A stretch of DNA of 64,000 bases from Tomocerus qinae (GCA_020055645.1 CM034548.1:18290001-18354000); one strand, 5' to 3'. Shown: positions 42,033-53,600, counted from the first letter of the stretch. Made by a program: numbers and translations. The notes: generated from the sequence alone by a model not told the origin.

Positions 42033-42459
42033 TTACCCCATCACCTTTTCTTTGACCTGCATGCATTTTCGATTCATGTCCAGTGTGCGAAACAACATCC
42101 ACTACCCCCTCTACAAAGATGAGAGTTTTCGTTCACACTGTACAGTTCCCATTCAAACTCGTAGACAAAAGAAATTTTCCGAGTCGAGGAAGGCTGACAT
42201 TATAGGTGATAGTGGCCAGTGGTAGAAACTGGCACGAACGGAATAGGCCGACAGAAACAGTCCAAAATGGAAGATAATGTCCACACACTTCCAATTTCAG
42301 CATTTGTGTCGTTCTTTTGACATCAAGGCGTGTCAAAGGGCAAGGTCGACAGGCTCGACACTCAACACTCAACAGGGCAAGGTCGACACTCAACGCCCCC
42401 TATAATAATACCAAGGGCTGTCTCCGCTAATTATGTAATGATATAAATTATAAAATTCC
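42033..42459 (+). repeat. Left terminal inverted repeat
   Basis: This arm of about 427 bp starts TTACCCCATC and runs to the A/T-rich junction TATAAATTATAAAATT before the array. It carries an internal duplication of about 25 bp around 42350-42395 (GGGCAAGGTCGACA.. and CACTCAA repeated) that the right arm lacks, which explains its greater length. An open frame of 86 codons reading outward (42133-42393, -) has a counterpart in the other arm, but it has no recognised domain and is not called as a gene. Confidence 0.85.
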
Positions 42460-45400
42460 GATTCCGGAGAACTTCGGAAAAATTCCGGAAAAAATTGGGA
42501 AAAATTCCGGAGAAATTCGGAAAATTTCCGGAGAAATTGGGAAAAATTCCGGAGAAATTGGGAAAAATTCAGGAGAAATTGGGAAAAATTCCGGAGAAAT
42601 TGGGAAAAATTCCGGAGAAATTGGGAAAATTTCCGGAGAAATTGGGAAAAATTCCGGAGAAATTCGGAAAATTTCCGGAGAAATTCGGAAAATTTCCGGA
42701 GAAATTCGGAAAAATTTCCGGAGAAATTGGGAAAATTCCGGAGAAATACGGAAAAATTCCGGAGAAATTCGGAAAATTTCCGGAGAAATTGGGAAAAATT
42801 CCGGAGAAATTCGGAAAATTTCCGGAGAAATTGGGAAAAATTCCGGAGAAATTCGGAAAATTTCCGGAGAAATTGGGAAAAATTCCGAAAAAATTGGGAA
42901 AAATTCAGGAGAAATTCGGAAAATTTCCGGAGAAATTGGGAAAAATTCCGGAGAAATTGGGAAAAATTCCGGAGAAATTGGGAAAAATTCCGGAGAAATT
43001 GGGAAAATTTCCGGAGAAATTGGGAAAAATTCCGGAGAAATTGGGAAAAATTCCGGAGAAATTCGGAAAATTTCCGGAGAAATTGGGAAAATTTCCGGAG
43101 AAATTGGGAAAAATTCCGGAGAAATTGGGAAAAATTCCGGAGAAATTGGGAAAAATTCCGGAGAAATTGGGAAAAATTCCGGAGAAATTGGGAAAATTTC
43201 CGGAGAAATTGGGAAAATTTCCGGAGAAATTCGGAAAAATTCCGGAGAAATTCGGAAAATTTCGGGAGAAATTCGGAAAATTTCCGGAGAAATTGGGAAA
43301 AATTCAGGAGAAATTCGGAAAATTTCCGGAGAAATTGGGAAAAATTCCGGAGAAATTGGGAAAAATTCCGGAGAAATTCGGAAAATTTCCGGAGAAATTG
43401 GGAAAAATTCCGGAGAAATTGGGAAAAATTCCGGAGAAATTCGGAAAATTTCGGGAGAAATTGGGAAAAATTCCGGAGAAATTCGGAAAATTTCCGGAGA
43501 AATTGGAAAAATTCCGGAGAAATTGGGAAAAATTCCGGAGAAATTGGGAAAAATTCCGGAGTAATTGGGAAAAATTCCGGAGAAATTGGGAATAATTCCG
43601 GAGAAATTGGGAAAAATTCCGGAGAAATTCGGAAAATATCGGGAGAAATTCGGAAAATTTCCGGAGAAATTGGGAAAATTCCGGAGAAATTGGGAAAATT
43701 TCCGGAGAAATTGGGAAAAATTCCAGAGAAATTGGGAAAATTTCCGGAGAAATTGGGAAAAATTCCGGAGAAATTCGGAAAATTTCCGGAGAAATTCGGA
43801 AAATTTCCGGAGAAATTCGGAAAATTTCCGGAGAAATTGGGAAAAATTCCGGAGAAATTGGGAAAAATTCCGGAGAAATTCAGAAAATTTCCGGAGAAAT
43901 TGGGAAAAATTCCGGAGAAATTGGGAAAATTTCCGGAGAAATTGGGAAAAATTCCGGAGAAATTCGGAAAATTTCCGGAGAAATTCGGAAAATTTCCGGA
44001 GAAATTGGGAAAATTCCGGAGAAATTCGGAAAATTTCCGGAGAAATTCGGAAAAATTCCGGAGAAATTCGGAAAATTTCCGGAGAAATTGGGAAAAATTC
44101 CGAAAAAATTGGGAAAAATTCCGGAGAAATTCGGAAAATTTCCGGAGAAATTGGGAAAAATTCCGGAGAAATTGGGAAAAATTCCGGAGAAATTGGGAAA
44201 AATTCCGGAGAAATTCAGAAAATTTCCGGAGAAATTGGGAAAAATTCCGGAGAAATTGGGAAAAATTCCGGAGAAATTCGGAAAATTTCCGGAGAAATTC
44301 GGAAAATTTCCGGAGAAATTGGGAAAAATTCCGGAGAAATTCGGAAAATTTCCGGAGAAATTGGGAAAAATTCCGAAAAAATTGGGAAAAATTCAGGAGA
44401 AATTCGGAAAATTTCCGGAGAAATTGGGAAAAATTCCGGAGAAATTCGGAAAATTTCCGGAGAAATTCGGAAAATTTCCGGAGAAATTGGGAAAAATTCC
44501 GAAAAAATTGGGAAAAATTCCGGAGAAATTCGGAAAATTTCCGGAGAAATTGGGAAAAATTCCGGAGAAATTGGGAAAAATTCCGGAGAAATTCGGAAAA
44601 ATTCCGGAGAAATTGGGAAAAATTCCGGAGAAATTCGGAAAAATTCCGGAGAAATTCGGAAAAATTCCGGAGAAATTCGGAAAATTTCCGGAGAAATTGG
44701 GAAAAATTCCGGAGAAATTGGGAAAATTTCCGGAGAAATTGGGAAAAATTCCGGAGAAATTGGGAAAATTTCCGGAGAAATTGGGAAAAATTCCGGAGAA
44801 ATTGGGAAAATTTCCGGAGAAATTGGGAAAATTTCCGGAGTAATTGGGAAAAATTCCGGAGAAATTCGGAAAATTTCCGGAGAAATTGGGAAAAATTCCG
44901 GAGAAATTGGGAAAAATTCCGGAGAAATTGGGAAAATTTCCGGAGAAATTGGGAAAAATTCCGGAGAAATTCGGAAAATTTCCGGAGAAATTCGGAAAAT
45001 TTCCGGAGAAATTGGGAAAAATTCCGGAGAAATTCGGAAAATTTCCGGAGAAATTGGGAAAAATTCCGGAGAAATTGGGAAAATTTCCGGAGAAATTGGG
45101 AAAATTTCCGGAGAAATTGGGAAAAATTCCGGAGAAATTGGGAAAATTTCCGGAGAAATTGGGAAAAATTCCGGAGAAATTGGGAAAAATTCCGGAGAAA
45201 TTGGGAAAATTTCCGGAGAAATTCGGAAAAATTCCGGAGAAATTCGGAAAATTTCCGGAGAAATTCGGAAAATTTCCGGAGAAATTGGGAAAAATTCCGG
45301 AGAAATTGGGAAAATTTCCGGAGAAATTGGGAAAAATTCCGGAGAAATTGGGAAAAATTCAGGAGAAATTCGGAAAATTTCCGGAGAAATTGGGAAAAAT

Positions 45401-46014
45401 TCCGGAGAAATTGGGAAAAATTCCGGAGAAATTCGGAAAATTTCCGGAGAAATTGGGAAAAATTCCGGAGAAATTCGGAAAATTTCCGGAGAAATTGGGA
45501 AAAATTCCGGAGAAATTCGGAAAATTTCCGGAGAAATTGGGAAAAATTCCGGAGAAATTGGGAAAAATTCCGGAGAAATTGGGAAAAATTCCGGAGAAAT
45601 TGGGAAAAATTCCGGAGAAATTGGGAAAAATTCCGGAGAAATTCGGAAAATTTCCGGAGAAATTGGGAAAAATTCCGGAGAAATTGGGAAAAATTCCTGA
45701 GAAATTGGGAAAATTTCCGGAGAAATTGGGAAAAATTCCGGAGAAATTGGGAAAAATTCCGGAGTAATTGGGAAAAATTCCAGAGAAATTGGGAATAATT
45801 CCGGAGAAATTGGGAAAAATTCCGGAGAAATTGGGAAAAATTCCGGAGAAATTGGGAAAAATTCCGGAGAAATTGGGAAAAATTCCGGAGAAATTGGGAA
45901 AAATTCCGGAGAAATTCGGAAAAATTCCGGAGAAATTCGGAAAAATTCTGGAGAAATTGGGAAAATTTCCGGAGAAATTGGGAAAAATTCCGGAGAAATT
46001 CGGAAAATTTCCGG
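42460..46014. repeat. 21-bp minisatellite array, ~169 copies
   Basis: About 3.55 kb of head-to-tail units have consensus CCGGAGAAATT followed by (G/C)GGAAAA(A/T)TT, 21 bp in all. Two sites vary as near-binary alleles. The G..A and C..T combinations are the commonest, G..T is less common and C..A is rare. The first two units are degenerate. Rare units of 20 or 22 bp (for example near 42710-42740, 43503, 43670 and 44000) shift the phase. Private variants recur at long distance: CCGGAGTAATT near 43556, 44835 and 45759, and GGGAATAATT at 43588 and 45791. This shows block duplication or conversion inside the array. The unit has no stop codon in any of six frames and no ATG, so the long open frames across it (up to about 1,000 codons, heptad like GKIPEKL, FRRNWEK or SGEIGKN) are by-products. 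Confidence 0.97.
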
Positions 46015-46082
46015 TCCCGAATATTTTTTGTTAATATTTAATTTGGTATGTCATTTTGTACGGAATTAATAAATACAATACA

Positions 46083-46483
46083 CGAAATTTTATAATTTAT
46101 ATCATTACATAATCAGCGGAGACTGCACTTGGTATTATTATAGGGGGCGTTGAGTGTATTGGCCTGTCGACCTTGCTCTTTGACACGCCTTGATGTCAAA
46201 AGAACGACACAAAAGCTGAAATTGGAACTGTGTGGACATTATCTTCCATTTTGGACTGTTTCTGTCGGCCCATTCCGTTCGTGCCAGTTTCTACCACTGG
46301 CCACTATCACCTATAATGTCAGCCTTCCTCGACTCGGAAAATTTCTTTTGTCTACGAGTTTGAATGGGAACTGTACAGTGTGAACGAAAACTCTCATCTT
46401 TGTAGAGGGGGTAGTGGATGTTGTTTCGCACACTGGACATGAATCGAAAATGCATGCAGGTCAAAGAAAAGGTGATGGGGTAA
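46083..46483 (-). repeat. Right terminal inverted repeat
   Basis: This 401-bp arm is the reverse complement of the left arm, ending GGTGATGGGGTAA before TA. Differences from the left arm are few: an A/G at the AATAGG versus AATGGG position, CACTTCC/CAGTTCC, GCATTT/GCTTTT, AGGGC/AGAGC, and absence of the ~25-bp duplication. Between it and the array lies about 68 bp of unique A/T-rich sequence (46015-46082) with no counterpart at the left junction. Confidence 0.85.
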
Positions 46484-46485
46484 TA

Positions 46486-48310
46486 TAACTTGTTATATAA
46501 AAGCATTTGTCAATAAGAATCATTAATTAATGCATCTCACTCGAGCTTCTTTGTTCCTTCTTCTGAGAGTGATCTGACAGTTAGTCGAAACATCCAAGGC
46601 TTATAATGAGATGTGCTAATGTGCTAATACAATAGTACATGCTATACTTTAGGTAAGAATGTTTTTGAGACATGATGTGATAAAATACAAATACTAGGAC
46701 CGGTATGGTTTTTATGATTCCCCGGAAAAATCTATAAAGTGCTGCACATGCTCATAATATTGATTTAAAACAACTCATGTACATCTTAATCAGCATTATG
46801 AAGCCCTACGTGCACGTAGTGCAAGGTACACAAAGTACACATTACTATTTCCTCCAGCCCTCTGATTTGTATCACTACCTACCTACTAATGAGCTAGCCA
46901 GATTAAACTTCGCGACCCGTTACAACGCAGTAGCATTTTTTTATGACTGGACAAAAAAACTACAAATTATGGTACTATCAAAGGTTGGTACAGAGAGGGT
47001 GGAAAATAAAATGAAACAGAAGAAAATAAAGCACATGAATTAAAAGGCAGGACAAATTCTAAACAGAAATAATTTATTTTGTGCTCCACTTTTATTCCTT
47101 CAATTCCTGTTCTCATGCAGTCGTTATGGGGCAGAGGGTAAAGAAAATTGTTGCCTAGCAACGTAACAATGAGTGAATTTTATTACGAGAATCACTATAA
47201 TAGTGAATGGCCACCACAAGTTTCTCGCAAGGTAACAGTTATTTTCTCACGCGATAGTAGAATTATCACCGACTGGCCTACTGTAGTATAATATAACTTA
47301 ATACAATTATGAGACTGTGAGGTAGCAATTTAACCCTCATCAGGGACACCTCCATAATTCGAAATGGAGTTCAATGTGGGAGGGAAAATGTCTCCATTGT
47401 TAAATGACTCTTTTCAAGAGAAAACGAGATGTATTTGTCATTGTTATTTTTACATGGATTACTAACAATCTCAAAAAGATGAAATTATAAAAATATATTA
47501 TGGAGACATTTCCTAGAAAAGGACTACGTCTTCCTTTCAGTGTTTTTGGGGCATTGTTAGTTATATTATTTTAAAGTTTTTAATCCTGTTGGGGTAACAC
47601 TTTATTGTACGTTGGCGGATCGAGCCACTTTTAATGTCGCTTTTGCGTCCTTTTAACTCCTGAATATTACCTAAATTCAGGTTAGTTGGAGTCTAAAACT
47701 TTCGATAGAGGAAATTCCATTTAGACAGATAATTGATGCCATTTCCTGTGTTCTTCTGCATCTATAAAAGGTTCATAACATTTGATTTAGCTATATATGT
47801 GGACCTAGATAAAACACATTCTTCACTGCACAGTGTGTATAGAGAACGGGCTATACACGAGTCGGACGAACCAACAAAAGTTTGAATTGAAATGTGTATA
47901 GAAGTTGTGTTTATGTATTGAATGAGCTTTAGCTATAGATATGTGACTCTGATTCCCGGGCTATGGCTAGCTGGGAAGTGAACTCCAGCCAAAATCATTT
48001 CCACTTTTCAACTCAAAGAGCTGGAAAATTTTTGTAGCTCTCTCACAACATCCAAAATACTGTTTTTTAAATGAAATTAACCGAGTGATTTAGATAACGA
48101 CACAATAATATTGCTTCTCTGGTTGTATAGAGAATTCTGAGTTCTGTTGTTTTGAAGTTGCTGCTGAATAATTTTGACAGTAGAGAGAGATAATGTAACT
48201 TGTCGATTAATAAGGTGTATATTTTAAGCAGGAAACTAACTATACAATTCTTCCGCCGAGTAGTCCGTATATATTTGAAAATTGGAAGTCATAAAACGAG
48301 GAATTTCAAA
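46486..48310. other. Gene-free stretch upstream of the GH20 gene
   Basis: No gene is supported. The proximal part should hold the promoter and 5' untranslated region of the hexosaminidase gene. A TATAAAAG at 47763-47770 is the only TATA-like box that stands out, about 540 bp before the ATG; whether it is used cannot be told. The frame of the GH20 gene is open upstream to a TAA at 48191-48193 but contains no ATG before 48311. Confidence 0.5.
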
Positions 48311-50521
48311 ATGTTCTCAAAATTAAAACGAGGGTGGATTCTGAGAGGAATCTGTTTCCTCATTGTCGGCTGTCTATTTATTTTGTATTATCTAAATACC
48401 TTTGCCAATCAGCCAAAAATGAGGGCATTCCCAACAGAGGATGAAGACTCAATATCATCGCAGGTGTCTTTGTCACAAATGGTTTTCGGAAATATTCTAA
48501 GTCACTCCAAACCGGCTGCTAGTGGCAATAGAGATCTTCGTGACCCAAGGAAGAATCTCAAATACAAAATAGTTCACATCGACTTGAAAGGAATGCCTCC
48601 ACTACTAAGCTATTTCAAGGAACTTTTCCCCTTCCTTCGCAAATTGGGAGTCACGGGCATTTTAATGGAATATGAAGACATGTTCCCTTACCACGGAAAA
48701 TTAAAAGCCATTGCTAATAAAGCAGCCTATAATAAAACCGAAATTCGCTCCTTAATCAAACTGGCGAAAGCCAATAACCTTCAAGTAAGTTGTCAGTCAG
48801 TAAATTATCGTGATAAATACATTGTTTACAAAATTATATCTATTTAGATCTCTTATTTGAAGATTTTTATGTATAAAATGTAATAAAATCCGACCATCAT
48901 AAAGAAATGATTTTTTCGAATTTATAGGTCATACCGTTAGTACAAACATTTGGACACTTGGAATTCATTCTGAAACTAGAAAATTTTATGGGTCTCCGGG
49001 AAAGACCGAATTACCCACAGGTGATCTGCCCTACTAACAATTATACAATGGAACTGCTGAAAGAAATGATTGATCAAGTGATGAATCTCCATCCTGGAAT
49101 TGAATATCTCCACATTGGATCTGATGAAGTGTATTACATTGGACAGTGTCCTTTATGCATTGACAGAATGAATAAACAGAAAATTTATACTGTGCAACTA
49201 TTTTTGCAACACGTGAAGAGAGTTGCTCAGTACGTAAAAGACACTTACGATGTGCGCCCAATCATGTGGGATGATGAGTTCCGAAATTTGGACGAAGACA
49301 CAATTGTAAAATCTGGATTGGGGCTTTTGGTTGACATTGTCGTTTGGAATTACCACGAAGGTAAATATCACTCATACAATATACTATTTATTTATACACC
49401 AATCAATGTTTATTTACGTATTATCAACTGATATTTATATTTTTGGATTGACCTGTTTTCAATCCGTCCCTGACAAGCAATAGTAAAAATGCACATTTCA
49501 TTATTTTTAGATGCTTTAAAATTATATTACTATTAATTAATTTAGAAATGCATTTATTATTATTATTATTTCTATACTTAATTTTAGCATGTAATGTAAT
49601 CATTAATAATAATTGTATTTGTTTATTGCCACTGAAATGTTTTTTTCAGTACATAACATTAATATTTTGTATATAGATGTTGAAAAGCGATTAGGCCCTG
49701 GACTTTGGAGCAAGTATCATCGAATTTTCGACTCAATTTGGATAGGAAGTGCTTTTAAGGGAGCTGAAAAGCCAGACTCAGTGATTGTTAATGAAACCCA
49801 CTATCTGCTTAACCACTACTCGTGGGTGAATGTCATGAGAGAAGTGTCACACATTCCAATTCAAGGGATAATGCTGACTGGATGGCAGCGTTATGACCAT
49901 TTCTCGATTGTGTGTGAAATACTACCAGTTGCCATTCCTTCACTTGCGTCATGCATGACTTACCTCAATACATCAAAACACGTTAGAATGGATACCATTT
50001 TCTCTAATGTGTCAGCCTACCTTGATTGCGACATTAGGCTCAATTACTGTCATTTTCCAGGCTCTAATATCCACAGAGCAGTCAAACAACTGTATATTTA
50101 TCAGGTAGAATTATTATTAATTTACCTAACATGCTTATAATGATCGCTTTAATAATTTCTTTTCTTTTCACAGTTGTCGCTGCAGAAAATGAAGAAAGAG
50201 TCAACTTTTCTAGGGTGGGCTAATGCGTATAATCTGAGGACAGAATTTTCCAATCCGTCACATGTGGAGTCCATTCATTCAGAGGTCAGTACCTTGAAAT
50301 CCGAACTGGAGCGTTTGGAGCCAATATTGACAAGAAGTCTCCGGGAAGTTTATCCCAATTGGTCTGTTCAAGAATGGATGCAAACAAACTTTTATCCTTT
50401 CTATGCTGAAGTAAAACATTTGTTCGACCGACTGAATAAGATTTTAGATCATAAAGTCTTTCCTGTGAGACCCCTTAATATGATTGAAGACATTTCACAA
50501 TATATTCTTCATGAAAAGTAG
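48311..50521 (+). CDS. HEXD: Hexosaminidase D-type GH20 glycosidase, membrane-anchored
   Basis: Four exons (48311-48784, 48928-49360, 49677-50104, 50174-50521) join in frame into 560 residues. Introns are 143, 316 and 69 bp. The family (GH20, HEXDC) removes terminal N-acetylhexosamine, with a preference for GalNAc in characterised members. Visible hallmarks are KIVHIDLKGMPP (about residues 86-97), GILMEYEDMFPY (116-127), PLVQTFGHLEF (161-171) and the catalytic Asp-Glu pair in HIGSDEVYYIG (D224-E225). Further on come MWDDEFR, IGSAFKGA, GIMLTGWQRYDHFS and HFPGSNI. Unlike human HEXD, which starts almost at the catalytic domain, this protein has a basic start and a hydrophobic helix at about 10-28. 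This suggests a type II membrane protein with the enzyme on the lumenal or outer side, then a ~55-residue stem. The ATG at 48311 is the first in frame and has A at -3. Exon 3 has a second possible acceptor 27 bp upstream (see findings). Confidence 0.95.
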
Positions 50522-50639
50522 CTTTTTTCTGTTGCCACTATTTCTAGTCATTACGAAATGTTATAAGCATAACACATTTATTTATTATTCTTTTGTGGTA
50601 AGTTCCTAACTACTTACTATGACACATAGACTGGGTACA

Positions 50640-50645
50640 AATAAA
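50640..50645 (+). terminator. Poly(A) signal of the GH20 gene
   Basis: The first canonical AATAAA after the TAG stop lies about 120 bp downstream (context ACAAATAAAAGC), a usual distance for a short 3' untranslated region. Confidence 0.5.
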
Positions 50646-53600
50646 AGCTAGTAGTATTAGTAATAATTGTAGATAGTTCACGACGTGGTAAATATATCTG
50701 TACAAGCAAATTTTAATTATTTATAGTGTAATGAAATTTTGAATTGTAAACTAAATGATGTTAATTGATAATAAGAAAAGTGTAATACCGGACTGCGATT
50801 TAACCAACGATGCTAAGTGGCAGAGGTAGTAATTATCTGTCCATAACTTGTGTCAAGTGCACAAGGAAACAATAAGTAACAATAACAATTTAGTGTGTAA
50901 TGGCATCCTAACTATTAGCCTTATGCATTATCTAAAAAGCAAAATCGTTGGCTCAATGTAATTTGAAATTCAACTGTCATATGTATTACAAATATACAGG
51001 TGTACTACTAACATTGTAAGATTCAGTAACTGGTCCCATTTTTAATGACTGTATGACAATGTCCAGTATAGCTAATTAAACATAGTGTAGGCAATAGATG
51101 TGTTCAAAAATTTGCGATAGAGCTATCTTTTTTGCCTCTAAAATATTTGCGAATCATTTTTAGCTGGTAGTTGGCCTTAGCCCTGATGACAAATGTTTTC
51201 TGTCAAATAGGGTATGTAACTATTTAGAAGGAAGAAGGTTAATTAATTTACTTAAGATGTAAATAGTGTTTATATAATTTGTATACCTAGTTGACGTTTT
51301 GAGGAATGTACCATTTTAATTCTATTTTAAATTTACATTGATGTTCCTACGTTTTATGTTTGGTGGTTTATCTTTATTGTCAATACCATAAGCGTTGTTT
51401 GTCTATTACCATTTTTGAGATTAATTTTTCTATGCGTTATGAGGTTTTGTATTAACGGAAGGTTAGAGTTTTAGATAAACTCGTTGAAGTTGAGTAATTG
51501 GTCCATGGCATGGTGATAAGATGAGGAGTTCGATACAAACGTCAACTGACGCCCTACTTAGATTGGCTTTGTAAAACATTTTTATTGTTTAATTATTTAT
51601 GAAAAAATTGTTACAAAAATTATATTTATTCTAAATGTGTGAAGCATATTGAAATAATTTATTGCACATTGAGGTGTACAATTAGATACATAGTGTAGTC
51701 TTGAAAAAATTCCAAAAATTTGAAAAAAATGCTAAATGATTGAGGCTATGTAATGTTATGATTTTTATCCCAACATTCGCAACTACTGCCTTAATTATTG
51801 CTGAATAGTATTTTGTGAAATTTGGAAATTCACGCAAGTATACTGCAATTGTGATTTAAAGTTAATTTCTTAATTGGAGATATTACTAATTAGTGAGTCA
51901 TTTGTGTAAGTATTTATGTGGCATTCTTAAATCACAGTTGGCATAGTGCTGTTAATCTTGCCATTCTTCCAAAACATGACTTTGTGATACGGAGAGGTGA
52001 CCTAGTATTGACATTGAATTCTGCAAATCTCAACTGCCTGCTGCAAAATGAACATGATCCGCACAATTACAATAAACTTATCGAAACAGCAATCTTCCGT
52101 AAGATAAAAATAGCAATAATTTTAGCTAGCATAGTATAGAATTGTAGAAAAATTGTATTTACTGAGCAAGTAAATAGGAGAATTATAATGTACTTAGAAA
52201 GTACCGTTAACTAATCAATTTAGTACAGCTGTTACTTGTTGGTATGTGAGTGTGATGTGAATCTCAATCAATGGAACCCTGTATATAAACTGTGGGAATC
52301 AATCCACAATCTGTAGTCAGTAACAGAGTAAAAAAAGCTTGTCCAAAACAGCTTTTGCCATGAAAGTATATAATAATTGTATTTTGCAGCTTTACATTAC
52401 AACTTGCATTTATGCGTTTATTGGCCCTGAATTTATTAAGTTATCTGCTTATTCATGTATTCAATATTCATATAATGTAGGCTAAATTTACAAGATAGAT
52501 CTGAAATGGCCAAGGGTGTAATGTATACTATATTATAATGTCGAATGATTTACTGCCAGCGCATTGCAGTTATTAAATATTTTAATATTTTGATAATTTA
52601 TTTTAAAAATTTGTAATTTGTAGACATTGTACTATTAATTCCTAGCAATTGTATAATTAGGAAACGCTACTTAAAAAAATTATGCTAAGATTTAGAAAGC
52701 AATTGTAATATGAATGTTCGTATGAGAAATAAAAAAGGTTACAAAATGCCAATTGGTCTTAATAATAATATACTGTCATAGTCATGTCATATACCTCCGC
52801 GACATAAAAATATTTATCCATAGTAAAACCTTTCATAATTTGTCTCCATTAAGCACCTTAAGCTGTCATGTAAAAAGAAAAAATAAGTTAAGGATCATCC
52901 TAAAACTTCGTCAATTTATTTTCCTACTTTACACAAGGTTAGTTTAATAGGTCTTTTGATCATTGTAGGAAGGTTGGTTGGAGTAGTGTGGAAAAAGAGT
53001 TGAAGTGGTTAAGTAAGTTGATTTTTAATTACTTATTTGCATCAAATATTCTCTAATATTCAGTAATTTAAGCAAAGGACAATAAAACCATCAGATTTTT
53101 TAATTTTCAGGCATATTCTTAAAAAAATATTAAACTTTTCAAAGTATTTCAAATTTGATGAGATAATTTTCTGTCGGTTGAGGAAAGTCTTTAGTAGGTC
53201 CTAGCAATGTCTAGGCTTTTAAAACATGAAAGAATTTAATTTTTAGAAAATGGAGCAGATACCGAAATAATTTCTTTTCATGATTTTGGACTAGAGTCGA
53301 TACATTTTTCATTTAATCATTCTCGAGCTCATGTAAATGTATTTTGTAAAATAATTTTGTGCATATTTTTTGTACATACAATGTACTACATAGACCTTTA
53401 GAATCTGGAAGGAGAGAAAATTTTGGATTTCTCGCAGAGGATGTCGTGGTTGTCGCTACCGTTTCTTCTCCAATGCTTCATATCTCTCTCAACTAACCCA
53501 TGATGAGTCCATTGCACTGTTTTACACTTTTGCAAAGCTTAAGACCTAAGATCATAATACAAGAAATATAAGCATATTTTTATATTATTTCTTTTTTGAT

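Larger units (their letters stand above)
42033..46483. mobile_element. TIR-bounded non-autonomous element filled with 21-bp satellite
   Basis: A 4,451-bp unit has long terminal inverted repeats (left 42033-42459, right 46083-46483) enclosing a 21-bp minisatellite. Both ends begin TTACCCCATCACC and are directly flanked by TA (42031-42032 and 46484-46485), which fits a TA target-site duplication. TA is its own reverse complement, so this could also be part of the inverted repeat. The first ~200 bp of the two arms appear identical, and I count about four substitutions in the first ~300 bp. No transposase frame is present, so mobility would need an enzyme in trans. A TA target points to the Tc1/mariner-type superfamily, but that is inference; the TIR sequence was not recognised. 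Foldback-like elements with internal tandem repeats are known (for example Tetris in Drosophila), so the architecture has precedent. The size and purity of the array are unusual. Confidence 0.8.

Noticed and set aside
42133..42393. 86-codon minus-strand frame and its 77-codon counterpart at 46150-46383
   Set aside because: They are the same sequence in the two inverted arms of one element. The similarity reflects arm identity, not protein conservation, and no domain is recognised.
42495..46034. Very long overlapping open frames (up to about 1,000 codons) in all three forward frames
   Set aside because: They are produced by a 21-bp repeat without stop codons in any frame. They contain no ATG inside the array, begin only at TTG codons, and have no non-repetitive domain.
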